From Gyromitra esculenta (taxonomy: Eukaryota > Ascomycota > Pezizomycetes > Pezizales > Discinaceae): a stretch of DNA of 64,000 nt. How positions within the stretch are numbered: position 1 is the stretch's first letter; each line of letters opens with the position of its first letter. The stretch is taken from the NCBI GenBank assembly GCA_038503075.1, contig JBCAML010000018.1, forward strand, positions 1,426,001 through 1,490,000. Direction: 5' to 3'. The notes beneath the pieces were generated by a model. It did no database searches. It was not told the origin of the DNA and was given only the letters and a program-made list of their open reading frames with translations. Of the stretch, positions 24,676-36,600 are shown one piece after another. A program made the position numbers and the translations under genes.

Positions 24676-26043
24676 TTAGAATGCCTCCAGATCGTCATCA
24701 TCGTCATAAGTAACCTCAATCCGGCTCCCGAGCGCCTCCCTCCCCTCCCTAATCATATCCTTCAATTTCTCGTTAAACCGCCTGATGCTCTCATCCGCCT
24801 CGTCCTCGTCCTCCCCGTCGAATGCGGCAGACACGCCCACGCCCATGCCGCGGCTGATGCTGCCGCCGGTGAGCTTTCTCCTGCTGCGGGTGTTTGCCAT
24901 GCTGGCGCGCGCGGGAGACGAGCCGTTGCTGAAGCTGCCGCCGAACGTGAACGAGGACTGCGACGGCGGCGCGGGGTAGGTGCTCAGGGCGGCGGAGGGG
25001 ATGGAGGAGTTGTGTTTGTGCCGGACTACGGCGGGCCGCTTGGTGCGGCTGCTGCTGGCGACGATGGGGCGCGTGGCGGGGCGCCGGGGGGTGCCGGATG
25101 CGGTGGAGCTGCGGCGGCTGCGGGTGGTGGTGGAGGTCGCGGTCGTGGTGGAGGTCGCGGTCGTGGCGTATGTGGTTGGGGAGTAGGGCGCGTGCGGGGA
25201 GGTGTTGGTCGGCGCGGTGTAGGGGCGGGAAGAAGGGTGGGTGCTCGCTGGGGTGGGGGAGGTGGTGGCGGTGGACGGACGCGCCGAGGCGGGGGTCGGG
25301 GAGACCATGACCCAGCGGGAAGAAAGGCCGCCGGTGTTGCTAGGCGGTTTCGGGGGCAGGGGCTCCGGCGCGGTGTAGGTGGGGGGGGAGTGGTGGTTGA
25401 AGTAGCTATTGCCGGGATAGATAGTGCCGCCCATGCCTGTATCCCCGCCGCCGCCGCCGCCGCCGCCGCCGGCCGAGTAGGCGTGGTTGTTGTTTTGGGG
25501 GCTGTTTGAGAACTGGCCCGGCATGTAGAGCCCCATGTGGCGCTGCACCTCCCGCTCAAACTCCATGCCGTCGTCCTGCGGGCTGTAGAACGGCGTCTTG
25601 CTGATGCAGAACTCCCACACCCGGCTCGCTACGCTGCCCACCACGTCGATGATCCGTCTTTTCGCCGCGGGCCTGCCATCGTCGCCGGTGGCTTCCACCC
25701 GCTTCCCCGGATGATAGTCGTCGACGTCGTCGTCGGCCAGCCCCCTTTTCCGGCTGTGTCCGGCGAGACTGGTGCGGAAGGCGGTGTCGCTGTAGAGGCT
25801 GTTCCGCATCACATCCTCGTCGCTGTCACGGTCGTTGTCGGGAGTGCTGGCGTAGAGATTGGAGGTGTTGTCGGCGGGGCGGCGGTGCTGCAGCCGCTTG
25901 CGGGTGGGAGCCAGCGGGGGCGAGGGGGATTGCGGCGTGTGGAAGGCGTTGTGGTGCTTCGGGTAGCTGGGGAGCGAGGCGGGGATGGCGGGCAGAAAGG
26001 AGCCGGGCATGGTGGATGAGGAGAACGGGTTGGGCGGTGTCAT
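24676..26043 (-). CDS. Low-complexity Ser/Pro/Gly-rich protein, function unknown
   Basis: A single-exon frame of 455 aa from the ATG at 26043. The frame stays open upstream to 26328, but that part is translated from CA and CAGA microsatellites, so 26043 (MTPPNPFSSSTMPGSF) is preferred. Landmarks: a KRR-type basic patch beside the best-ordered core (IDVVGSVASRVWEFC, near residue 140), a run of nine glycines coded by (GCC)n on the plus strand, a long Ser/Thr/Pro-rich middle, an FTFGGSF element, and a helical acidic end (IRRFNEKLKDMIREG then five aspartates). The basic patch suggests a nuclear location. The ordered core and tail look conserved, but I cannot name a family. It is divergent from the DUF1774 gene. 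Confidence 0.7.
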   Translation of the reverse strand: MTPPNPFSSSTMPGSFLPAIPASLPSYPKHHNAFHTPQSPSPPLAPTRKRLQHRRPADNTSNLYASTPDNDRDSDEDVMRNSLYSDTAFRTSLAGHSRKRGLADDDVDDYHPGKRVEATGDDGRPAAKRRIIDVVGSVASRVWEFCISKTPFYSPQDDGMEFEREVQRHMGLYMPGQFSNSPQNNNHAYSAGGGGGGGGGDTGMGGTIYPGNSYFNHHSPPTYTAPEPLPPKPPSNTGGLSSRWVMVSPTPASARPSTATTSPTPASTHPSSRPYTAPTNTSPHAPYSPTTYATTATSTTTATSTTTRSRRSSTASGTPRRPATRPIVASSSRTKRPAVVRHKHNSSIPSAALSTYPAPPSQSSFTFGGSFSNGSSPARASMANTRSRRKLTGGSISRGMGVGVSAAFDGEDEDEADESIRRFNEKLKDMIREGREALGSRIEVTYDDDDDLEAF

Positions 26044-27337
26044 GCGGAGGAGTACGGGGCTGTGGGTAGATGTGGGCAGGGGGCGGGGGGGATGGGATGG
26101 GATGGGATGGGTGGATATTGGGGAGCGGGATCGGGGTGGCTGTCTCGTTTGTCGGTCGGGCAGGCAGGAGACGGGTAAGTAGGACCGAGATGGGGACGGA
26201 AGGCAAGGGCGGGATGGGGACTGCGCAGACAGCAGCAGACAGCAGACAGCAGACAGACAAAAACACACACACACACAGCTCCAGCTGAAGACGACAGCCG
26301 TGGAGTCGAGGCAACTAGACTCCCCCAAGCCTTTTCCTTTTTTCCCGCCCGTTGTTGTCGCCAGGCAACCGGTCTAGCCGGGTGTGGAACGGTCAACAAC
26401 AATACCCGAGATCACGTGGGGGCTGGACCGTGTTGGCTGCGCTAGTCCCAGTGTGGCGTGAATAGTAGACTTCCGCAGGAATAGTAGAGACACACGGATG
26501 CGGCTAGACCGCGTGCAGTGAATAGTAACGCACCCCCTTGCTCGCCCACGGGTAAAACCTCCGCGGTCCGTGGCGGTGCCGAGCACTTTCTTGTTTTTGT
26601 CGCACTGGCCGGGATCAGCCTCGAGCGCCTGTTGGTCGCAGCGCTGGTCTGGGATGCGGCTGTCATGCACGCATGGGCCCATTCCTGGAACGGAAGTCTG
26701 GGGTAGCCCAACGTCATCTCTACGTTGTCGTTGGACCGCAATCGAGATCTGGGACGTTGCTCGGCTCCAGCGAAATCCCACGGGGGGTCTTTGCAGAAGG
26801 TCGGTTCAGGAGCCATCTACAGCATCAGATGTAAATTCACACGCGGGTTGGGCAAACGAGCGCGTCCTCGCCAAAGACGCCTTCAAACACTCAGGATGCC
26901 GTGCAGGTCACTCCCCGTTCCCCTTTGAACGCTGGACGCCACGAGAATCAAGGCCATCGCCAAGCCCCCCAGCTCCCACGATCTTCACCGCTTCCAGCAC
27001 CGGTTCTCCGCTGTGGCCAGCATCGCCATTGGCTCCAACTGCCCCCTCGCCCATTGTCAACAGGTTTCCTCTGCCGCGTGACGGGCTTCGTGCCTACGTG
27101 CTTGGCATTCTCGAGTAGCCAATCGTGTTTTTGCGGGGTAATTAGGTAACTCCCTACGTCACCCCCCAGGCCCCTGTTCCTCGTCCTGCTCTGCTATTAA
27201 AGCCTCCCGTTCCCCTTTGCCCCGACAGCCCTCTCTGCATCTTTCTCATCTGCTGGTACGACGAGAAGCAAAGGTGAACCGCTGCGAAAGAAGAAGGAAA
27301 AAAAGGAATCAAGAACAGTATCTACATCTCTGCTACG
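26044..27337. promoter_or_regulatory. Divergent intergenic/promoter region
   Basis: About 1.3 kb between two oppositely transcribed genes. It contains G-rich GGGATGGGAT repeats near 26093-26115, CAGACAG repeats at 26225-26258 and an (AC)n run near 26262-26276, all in the probable 5' leader of the minus gene. The plus gene has a pyrimidine-rich leader and a CTACGATGG start context. A 182-codon plus frame at 26570-27118 has biased composition and no domain, so it is not called. Confidence 0.5.
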
Positions 27338-28348
27338 ATGGCATTTTGTAAGCCCTTGCTCTCCCTCCATCCCTCGTTTACTCTTGGAATTATCACTGAC
27401 GTTCCCATAGCGAACCCCTTCACTCGTGACCCTGAAGCTCAGCGGAACATTGTGGCCTACAAGATCTTCACGCTTCTGTCGTTCATCCTCGCTCTCGCAA
27501 CTTCCATCGTGTATACCTACTATGCACCGACCGACGGGCACTACACTCGTGGAACCATCTGGGTGCGTTTGTGGATGCAATTGCACTTTTGCTGGATGGC
27601 TGCTGATTGATTGTGTAGGCTATCTCTAACCTCCACGTGACTCCCTTCACGCTGAGCCATGTCTTTGTCTCCATCTACTGGATTGTGCTCTACGTCCTCC
27701 AGATTGTCTACATCTGGCATCTGTTTAGCTCGAATGAGGTCCAGGTTAGGGCTGCTGCCTCTGTCGGCTCCCACTTTATCTTGTAGGCCTCATTCTCTTC
27801 CATGTCCCTCCAATGCAGGCCCGCTAACTGCCTCTTCCAGGTTCAATGTCCTTCAATTCGCCTGGATTATGCTTTGGACTCGCTCCCACTTCTTCCTCTC
27901 GGAAATCGTCCAGGTGATCCAGTTCCTCCAGCTCACTGCCCTCTACCTTCGGCATGCAACTCTCCCCCGCTGGATCCACACCCCGGTCGTTGCTATGCCA
28001 CTCACTTTCTCCTTCTTCCTCGTCCTCTGGAACGGAGCCGTCATGCTGCACTGCCATGGTCCTGCCTGCCGTATCTTGGCAAACGTTGCTGTCTGGGGTA
28101 TCGTTGTATACGCCGGCTTCTTCTTGGCCGTGTTCAAGGACTGGCACGTGGGCTTTGCAACAAGCTTCTTGGCTGCTGGACTAGGAGTGGGGCAGTTCTT
28201 TACCAAGACCATCGCTTTGCAGTGGCCGTTTGCATTCGCCATTATGGCAATCGTGTTTATCGGAACCGTTTTGGTGGCGGCGCCGGAGATCGCTGGAGCA
28301 AGCGAAAACAGGGACGATAGGGAACGTGCCCCGCTGTTGCATGATTAG
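27338..28348 (+). CDS. DUF1774-family multi-pass membrane protein
   Basis: Predicted exons are 27338-27347, 27411-27562, 27619-27782 and 27841-28348, giving 277 aa. The 10-nt first exon ends inside codon 4, and joining it restores MAFSNPFTRDPEAQ. The sequence follows the fungal DUF1774 pattern as I remember it: NPFTR near the N-terminus, an AYKIFTLLSFILAL first helix, YYAPTDGHYTRGTIW, TPFTLSHVFVSIYWIVLYVLQ, WHLFSSNE, VGSHFIL, and RHATLPRWIHTPVV. About seven or eight hydrophobic helices are visible, with a short charged C-terminal tail. The family's biochemical role is not established, as far as I know. Confidence 0.85.
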
Positions 28349-29748
28349 AGGCGGTAATAATTGGAATACACACAGAGAGGGGATAGGCGAGGGGACCTAT
28401 TGAGCGACGATATCTTTTGCGTTTGATTGTTTCTTTTTCATCTCTTCTCTTGACAAACTCTAGGGCTTCGCATATGCTATGAAAATTTGATAACGGGGGA
28501 TCTCATCTGTTTTTCCTATTCTGTTACTTAATGGTGTTTAATGAATTCATGCTACGATTGGATCAGTTCCTTTTTGCAAGTTTCTGAGTGTGTGAGTGTG
28601 TGACGCGAGACTCGAAAAAGCATCCGTGCGCGGAGCAATGAAAACCGGCTACGATTGCCAAGACGCGTGTGACCAGCGAAAAAAAGGGTCGAGTGACAAA
28701 AAGGACGGGAATCACAGGTTCTGGGTGGGTCGGATTTCGGCATCTCGACTGCATCCCTAGACGAATGTCAGAGAATTGGGTGGGAAAAGATAGGCTCTGC
28801 ACAGCATCTGGTTGAGATGTGAAATCGAGGATCGATTTGGGGGAGGGGGGGGATTTATTTGTTTCCCATGGCGATATCTATTCGGCATTGACGTATCAGC
28901 GTGGCTGCCACGACTACCGGGGAGATAGGAGATGAGATAAGCGGGTTGAGTGGGTTGCAACCGGTAATTGTTGGGGGGGGTGTTTTTGCTGGCTGAGGGT
29001 GTCGTGAGTCGTGTGGCTAGGCTGGGGTGGGGTGGGCTGGGCTGGGGTTGTGAATGGTTGGTTGGTTTGTGGGGTTTGATAGGCTGGTGGGTAGGTACGG
29101 TAGTACGGTTGATTGATTAGTTGGTAGTTGGCTGGTGTAACATAGAGTCATGGTTTGTCACTCGGGTTGGATCTATGGATTAGGGTTGGGGTTTGGTTTG
29201 TGGGATTTGGGGACTGTGGGGACTGGATTTATATGGATCCGTGGGCAGCGATGTATGGAACGGCGTGTGCACAGATTAACGGTTTTATTTAGTAGAGTGG
29301 TGGGTGGTTCTTGCAGCGTTAGGTCGCGGGGTTCGAGTTCTGGGAGAAACGGGATATGTACTACGCTGCTTTCAATGTGTGGTCTATAAGCTACTCTGAG
29401 GAAGCGTGGAATGGAATATACATACGTGTAGTTGGTCCTTATTTATTTTTTGGGACAGGTATGGGTGTTCCCGATAGGGACGGAAACGGAGAGTATCTTT
29501 TATTTTAGCTATAGGTACTACTATGAGAGCGTGAATGACATATCTATCTATCTATCTACTACTATGAGAAGAAAGGAAGCACCACGAAAGAGAAGGCGAA
29601 ACAAAACACTCAGCTAGGAAACAGATATGTAGAGAAAGAAAGGGCGCGGATCCAAGGAAGTACATATCTAGCTATAGCCTTCTTCCGCTGCCTTAAAGTT
29701 GACGAGTGCCACATCAGCCGCTAGCTACGATATTCCAACTTATCAGTA
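28349..29748. other. G-rich intergenic stretch, no gene
   Basis: After the likely 3' untranslated region this is strongly G/T-rich on plus (GGGG and TTGGTTGG runs at 28840-29240), with a GATA/ATCT run near 29545-29560. No coding region is supported. Confidence 0.5.
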
Positions 29749-29922
29749 CAGTACAATCTCCCTATAAGAATACCAACTATAAGAATACTCGCCTTATAAG
29801 AATGCTGGATCCAGTCCTGACAGGGATAAATTTGAGTGCGGCCTGCTTTTCATATAAGAATAACTCTTTTATAAGAATATGATTTTCGGAACCAACCGTA
29901 TTCTTATAGGGCGATTGTACTG
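29749..29922. mobile_element. Fot1/pogo-like MITE, copy 1 (174 bp)
   Basis: Terminal inverted repeats begin CAGTACAATC at both ends and extend through about CCCTATAAGAATAC. The element is flanked by TA on each side (29747-29748 and 29923-29924), the duplication typical of Tc1/mariner/pogo transposons. The interior has repeated TATAAGAAT words and no coding capacity. Copy 2 is at 44918-45090. Confidence 0.85.
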
Positions 29923-30401
29923 TACTCGTCTTGAATCTTCGCAATCTCTCATTTTCCCGGCCTCTTCGCCTCCACCTCCGCCTCCGCCTTCTTCTGTGTC
30001 TGCCACGTTTCCCCAAATTGCGAGCAAGGAGCGGGCTGTTTAGTAGCAAAAACTACGTTCTTGTTCTCTCAGCGAAGGTACTAGCTTCAGGCGTCCATGA
30101 ACACAGCGCAGCTTCAGCTGTGGAAAGAACGCGGTGTTGCTCCTGACAAGCTGCTGGGGGGACTATACCGAGAATTTTGCTTTGAAATACTTTCGCAGCT
30201 TTTGTTTTTTGTGTTTGTTTTGCGTTTTGCGTTTTTGCATTTAGCTAGCCGCCATAACCCATGAGGTTGGATGCGTGTATGAATCATCTATGAATCTGCC
30301 TGTCTACTTTCGCAGCCTCTTACGTCTTGCCATAGTTTTAGTGCTAGTTACAACTAATGAGTCAAGCAAAGCAAAAACAAACCAACTTTCGCACCTAATG
30401 A

Positions 30402-30433
<32 letters not shown>

Positions 30434-32843
30434 ACCAACTTTCGCAGCCTGATGCGGGCCGAGTGATATTCCATGCAAACGTCCCTCACGACACGAGTAC
30501 TAGCAATTACTTACAGTTACATGCAAACTGGACACTATGGATGGGGTCTCACTATTAGCCATTACGCCCTCATTTGGGTAGTTCAATCCGGGGGGTGGGG
30601 GTGGATATGTCGGGACGGGGCACACGGGGTTCGAACCCATAGCCTTTCCGCTTTGCAACGAGATATGCGTAGCACTATGGAATCGCGTTTTCGAAGATGC
30701 AGATCTTGGGATATAAGTGGTGTAGTGGCTTCGCTGCAGTAGCTGAGCCGCTGTTATGCGGAAACTGTGGTAGCTACATGTGGTGAATGCTTACCGCTCC
30801 AAGCTGAGACTCGTGCCTTATTTGTTGTTCGAGTAGGGTTATTGAACATTGCTCTGGATAGGGTTAAGCCCTCCCGTGAATGGTGGTCTACTGTTGATCT
30901 ATTTCTTCACGAGGCGCATTTAATCCGTAGATTATGGCGATTTTAAAACAGAGAAGCACTAAACCACAACATTAACAAGAACAATACAATCTAGCGCCCC
31001 CTTAAACAACCTCCGAGAAAAAACTCTCGCCATTCAAAACTGCCGCCTCTTTATCCCGCGAATTGTGAGAACCAACTACGAAATACCAGCCCCTGCAACC
31101 CCTGTACGGGAAGACAGCCGTAGGAAATTAAACTAAGCGCGATATCCCGAGCACGATTCATGCAATTTCTGCGCAACACAATATCCCCCCCCCACCGTCT
31201 CGTACCGTGCTTACCATTGAAAGAGGAGCGATAACCATATGCACGGTAGGTCATAGAAAGGAAATACACAAGTTGTCTACATTCATGCTATAGGCCTAGG
31301 CCAAACGATAACAAATCAAAGCCCGTAGTCCAAAAAGCAAATACATCCATGGTAAATACATGTACATATCGCCATGCGCAGTCTTGGCTCCTTCAACCCT
31401 CCCACCCCACCCCTTCCTCATTTGCTACCTATGTCAGCTCTTCAGCGCGTTTTCGTGGGGGTTGGTGCAGCCGATGCATGTCGAGGATTAAGCATGATGT
31501 GATGAGAAACGCGTGGGTCGTACAATACGCGCAGGTGGAACTAGGGTAACTATAGTCGGATATGCTTAAAGTCAGGCTATTGATATTTATTACTGCTTAT
31601 TATTTGGCGTTAAGGTTAGGTTATTACTATTGACTACTATTTATTATTCGGTGTTAAGGCTAGGCTTATATATATGTATTTACCGATTATTAGCCGAGAT
31701 GGTGCCGGGCATTTAGAACCCGAAGTTTAATTACTTATTGGGTATAGTTAACCCGCATTTTGGAGTTTCCTTTTTTTTAATATAGAAATGGCGAGTTGCT
31801 GATCTGATACGGTGTTCCCTGATCCCTAAGAAAAGGCCTCGGCCTGTGAAGTACCTTGTGAGGCCCAAATTCCACGACCAAAGTACCTGTTCTGTTTCTC
31901 TAATCTGCAACAGAGGAGGAGATTTTGGGTAGCATCTGAAACCATCCTTCTTATCGCTGCTGGAAAGATGGACGGCGCAGGCTTGCTTGCATTTTCGCAG
32001 AAGACGGAATTTCAGAGGTTACGTAAAGTGAAATAGCTGAGAGGCGCCCATAACGGCTTTTGAAAAAATGGCTGATTGCTTTGTTTGCTGCAGCATAGAG
32101 TCCAAGGCGGGGGTACTTGCATTTGATGCCAGAATCAAGATTGGGCCACAGGAGCTGCAGGCAACTTTTATTTTGCTGTGGTAATATTAGTATCGAAGCT
32201 TTGCTTTTGCTACGGGGGGGTGATTCAAGCCGGATGAAATAGGGAAGGAGGCGAAAACAGTGCTAAGGGTGGGATATGAAGATGGTGATGATCACAGTGC
32301 AGAAAACCCTGGCGCTCCATCTACCCCCAGCACCAGGGATTCCTGGCTGCGATGCAATCAACACAGCCGAGCCTCGAAGAATACCGCCAGTTCGACTCAT
32401 CTGCAAGCACACACGGCGAAAGATGTGGAGGCGGAGCTTGTGGGGCCGATCAGTGATTTGCAGTAGGGAGTAAGGTTAGTGTTTCGGGTCTTCTAGAAAG
32501 GCGCCTGGGGATCCCCGCGTATGTGCGCTTTGACGCTGGCGTCTGGTTCGGGTCGGCAAGACGGCCGCAGCCCAGCCGCTGGGGATTCGACCACACCCGC
32601 ACGCCGCCCTGCGATTAGCGATAAACGGTAAATATTCCATATCCTTCTCCACACACACACGGCAGGCCGTCATTCGGCAACTGCAAGCCACCTGTTTCGA
32701 CACTTTCCCAAGTGTCGTGATGGGGCTTGAAATCGAGACTTGGCGAGGCGGGGCCCCGGGTTTGACTTCCCAGTAGAGCCAAGTGTACTTGATGGCCATT
32801 GCTTGCTTCTTTATGACTAAACAGCACAGGCGAAGTATATGTA
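29923..32843. other. Gene-poor stretch with simple repeats
   Basis: Holds a (CAA)n microsatellite at 30405-30433 and three repeats of a CTTTCGCAGC word near 30189, 30309 and 30441. A TTCGAAC T-loop-like hairpin is at about 30607-30655. No gene is supported. Confidence 0.45.
30405..30433. repeat. (CAA)n microsatellite
   Basis: Nine or so uninterrupted CAA units. They would encode polyglutamine in a 63-codon open frame, but nothing else supports coding. Confidence 0.9.
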
Positions 32844-32977
32844 CTCGGATACCGCATGAAGAACCTGAAAATGCATGTTCTAAGTCGAGGTTTCTGATTG
32901 GCTGGATCTAGCTATATCGACTTACTGATTGGTCAACCTAATATGCTTGTTTTCAGGTTCTTCATGATGTATCCGAG
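32844..32977 (+). mobile_element. Palindromic 134 bp MITE, copy A
   Basis: Inverted termini CTCGGATACCGCATGAAGAA and the complement of GAACCTGAAAAC...TATCCGAG agree over about 28 bp with few mismatches. TA lies on both flanks (32842-32843 and 32978-32979). The interior carries GGTTTCTGATTGGCTGGA and GATTGGTCAACCTAAT blocks. Copy B, 33550-33683, is the same element in reverse orientation. Confidence 0.8.
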
Positions 32978-33393
32978 TAACGAACACCAGCGTATCGCAG
33001 GGACCCAAAGAGCCTCGGTGTCCCGATTTAGATCTCATATTGCTGGCGCTGATGGACCTGCCCCCATTGACTCTGCCGGCCCGTCGTCTGGCGACATGAG
33101 TACACATCTACCACCACAATATAGACAAGGATCCCGAACCCGAAGCGTAGACGCCTGGGGCCCGATTAGTAGCCGTCTATGCGGCCATCTCTGCGGTGAA
33201 CTTGGCTGGAAAGTTAGCTCGGAGGGAAACCTAATCGGGAACCCTGTGGTTACACCTTTTTTCTGCGCCACATTCACCACCCAATCTCCACTCAGCTTCT
33301 ACCTATCTGTAGCTGAAGAATGTCAGCGTCAACGTTTTTTGACAGCAGGTATCAGACCCGCTCTCACGACCTCCATATGGCCATCATGCATTT

Positions 33394-33511
33394 AGGGATA
33401 TGTGCGCACATGCATGCTTGAAAATCCTGGCTTCGTGTTCCGAGGCATGTAGGGACATGTTCGCACATGCATGCTTGTTGAAAATCCTGGCTTCGTGTTT
33501 CGGGGCATGTA
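33394..33511. repeat. Two-copy ~57-61 bp tandem repeat
   Basis: Units 33394-33450 and 33451-33511 share AGGGA-ATGT--GCACATGCATGCTTG and AAAATCCTGGCTTCGTGTT segments. The second has a four-base TGTT insertion. The repeat lies between the two inverted MITE copies. Confidence 0.85.
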
Positions 33512-33549
33512 GTGTTGGTTTCAAAACGCAATACTGCTGTGCTGCGGGT

Positions 33550-33683
33550 GTCGGATACATCGCGAAGAACCTGAAAATAAGGGTATTAGGTTGACCAATC
33601 GATAAGTTGATATAGCTAGTTCCAGCCAACCAGAAACCCCGATCTGGAACATGAATTTTCAGGTTCTTCATGTGATATCCGAC
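33550..33683 (-). mobile_element. Palindromic 134 bp MITE, copy B
   Basis: Reverse complement of copy A over its full length (TCGGATACATCG...GAAGAACCTGAAAAT and ATTTTCAGGTTCTTCATG...TATCCGAC). TA follows the right end, but the left flank no longer reads TA. The internal block GGTTGACCAATCGATAAG is the complement of copy A's interior. Confidence 0.75.
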
Positions 33684-36600
33684 TAGCGACTACATGCACG
33701 TTGCAGGTCTGGATGTACTTCCCAGTAGTAGCAAGGCGCAACTACTGGGACGCTTCGGCCATCCTCTTGAAGGGAGAGCGGCGTTGGCATATGCATATGC
33801 ATCAATGTGCTGCTATAAACTTTATTCAACCTCCCGGATCGTGGGCCAACTAGAGTGCATTTATCTTCCCCAAGCATGGTTAACCGAAGCTTCTTGTTTC
33901 TAGACTATATGCAATGTTGATCATCGTTTTGTGAGCACTGTACTGGGGTCGATGCCAACAAAGGTCGGGTCCGTGGGGCGATCCGCGATACCTCTGGAGG
34001 TTTTCGTTGGCGTAGCTGGGAGTTTCGTGGTTTTCTTAGTTATAGCGATTTGTGAAGATTACATATGTACTTATATAAGTGCATGTCTTTGGGGCCACCC
34101 CCCAAATCTAATAACGCACAATACTAATTGAGCTTTTTTAACTAAATCCACGATCGTACGTTCTCGACAAATGCGGTACCTATATAATGCACCTACTTGT
34201 TTTGCCCTGTAGAACTAAGACTGAATGTCTAATTACGGTGAGGCACATATGCACAATGTACAGGTTTCACCGTTTTTATAAAGTGTTGTAGCTATTACCC
34301 TATCGTGAATCTATCGATTATGACTTCCGCAGGGCGCAGCAAGCTCTTGGTTGAGCATTTGAGCAAGTAGATGTCTTGGTTACATTATTGAGCAAACCGA
34401 TCAGCGATCATCCCGGATGCACGGCTATCTTACAGGAAACAGTCGACAGTTTCGGTGCCTGCGGACTTGTGCAACTTTCAGAGACTCCGCGGATAAGGGT
34501 ATATGTAGTAGTGACTACCGATTGAAGATATGAGGGATTTCTTAGAAAAGTATCGGTTATTACTTGTAAGTTGCGTCTAGAGGATGGGCTATGCTCTAAT
34601 GTCCTGTACTGTCATCCTATTCAACCCATACGCTTCTCTTGATTGACTCCGAGCGGGTAGTGCGCGTGCGCGTCCGACAAGACTTGGGGGATGAGGTGTG
34701 CTCATTATTCGATATGCGGGTGATCAGAAGTTGCAAAATATGCCGTGACTATCCCCTTGTGGAACGTGTTATCGATTAGCAATCGAGGGAGGTTTACTCT
34801 ACTAACTCTTCACTCAGTTTGCTGTGTCTTAACATGGTCACACACGTTACTGTGCTTATTCATGGCCGCGATCGAGCCACCAGCAGTAATATATATCTGA
34901 CCGGGAAATTATTCTTGCCGAAACTGCCCTTAGGCAAGGCTGAGGATATGATATAAAGGGCGTGCATAATTCGTGAGACTTCGTTCGTTATAGCAAACTT
35001 TTTCCTTACAGCAAATTTTAGGTGGTGCTAAGAACTCAAAGTTTCACCCAACTTCCGTCCGTTACTGCAAATTTCTATTAGATCAAGGTTCTTTATATCA
35101 AGGCTTGACTGCATTCCATCCTTCGATCTGGGGAGGATTCACGTGGTGCATGGATGGGCCATGCAACTTGGAAGGTACAGCCTTTCCAAGCCCTTTTCGT
35201 CCACTCTCTCTGTTCGTTCATAGCGATAAACAGCCGATATGTGCATAGCCGTCTGTTGGTAATTGATATCCGAAGATAAACGTCCTCGTGAATGAACTGC
35301 CGGTACGGTATATCTTGGGAACACGATACGGAAGGTCTGAAGCCGAGATTAATGATGCAGGAAGCCTGAATATTGGAGCCTCGAATAGCCTTCCGGTTTC
35401 ATTTCCCATAAGTAGTATTGTGGCCCCACCCCTTGGTGGTCGAACAATCAAACTACGAAAAAATGACCCAAGTTGACTCGAAAAAAACCCTAAACACGAG
35501 TGGGCCACCAACGGTGGCCTCGGGAGCGGTACCTTCTGTCACCCGCTCAATCCCTCAAGGTATATAAACCTACTTGTTCATCTATCAATGAGGATGCGAG
35601 ATCACAGATGATCTTGAACCATTGCCTTTATTGATTCTGACTAGATATTTAGGCAGCATGAATAAAGTCTCGAAAACGGCAGCAGTATCAAGTGCTCCCA
35701 GGTCCGAAATGCTGAAACGCTGGCTGGCACAGAGTTCGAAGGAGGATTCGGTTGTGATGTGCGGCATGGCACAGGTGTGAAGGTAGCGCTACCCGCATAC
35801 GATGATGAGATGAATTGGCTGGCTAATGTTCATATGTACAGGACGGTTTTCTGGACGTATTTTTTTGGCACTTTTCATTTTTTATAGAGAATAATAACGG
35901 TTTTCGGCGAGAGCGTTAGTCGCCCGGTTTTGGCAAGAATTTCTATGACTGTATGGTGAAGCTGTGGGTCTGTTTGGAACTCATCCCTAGGGTTCTAGGT
36001 TTAATACTTAGTAAGCCGTTTTTGGAAATATCTATTGTGATCTGAGGCCAGTTCTACCAAACCCGCCCAGCCATCTGCTGCAGCCGCCCGTAACGACTAC
36101 CGCCCGAAACTACTTTTAGACTCAGAAATCGTATGATGTTTACCGTAATAGACTATATATAACTGAATCAAACGCTCGTTGCTGCTCTCGATGGTGTACT
36201 AGTGGAGGTTATGTCGCTATCCGTGCCGTAGGCTGTGAACAGTAAACCGATTAGCCAACAGGTTTCAGTGCGTCGCACTGATATGTACAGTTCCGGTTGG
36301 AATTTCATTTGAAACAGAATGCTCTTGGTAGGACCCATGGTTATAACTCATTTGTGCATGCTTACTCTCCGTTGGCTTTTTAGGCCCATTTGCGATATAA
36401 TGGCATGTATGTATATACGTATGTAGGTTTGGTTACACGATAATAATAGATAGATATAAGTATCGGGCATTTTCGCTCTCGATTTTCCTATACAAACTCA
36501 GCATTTGACGAGACTTAGCCAAGCCTATGCGCTGCTAGATATCAGATATTTTCTGTACATTTTTCCCAATCCCATACATCCTCCAAATACTCAAATTCCC

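Noticed and set aside
25012..25559. Long antisense frames (165-177 codons) rich in Gly/Arg or Pro
   Set aside because: They are shadows of the GC-rich coding strand of the 24676-26043 gene.
26570..27118. 182-codon plus-strand open frame in the divergent promoter
   Set aside because: Composition is a by-product of local GC bias; no domain, and it overlaps the expected promoter of the DUF1774 gene.
30405..30433. Polyglutamine-coding frame across the (CAA)n run
   Set aside because: Only 63 codons, no other support; treated as a microsatellite.
30607..30655. tRNA T-arm-like hairpin ATGGG-TTCGAAC-CCCGT on minus
   Set aside because: No matching acceptor strand or D arm within tRNA distance on the minus strand.
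32898..33395. 165-codon plus-strand open frame
   Set aside because: Its first quarter is MITE copy A sequence, and the rest has no domain; likely chance.
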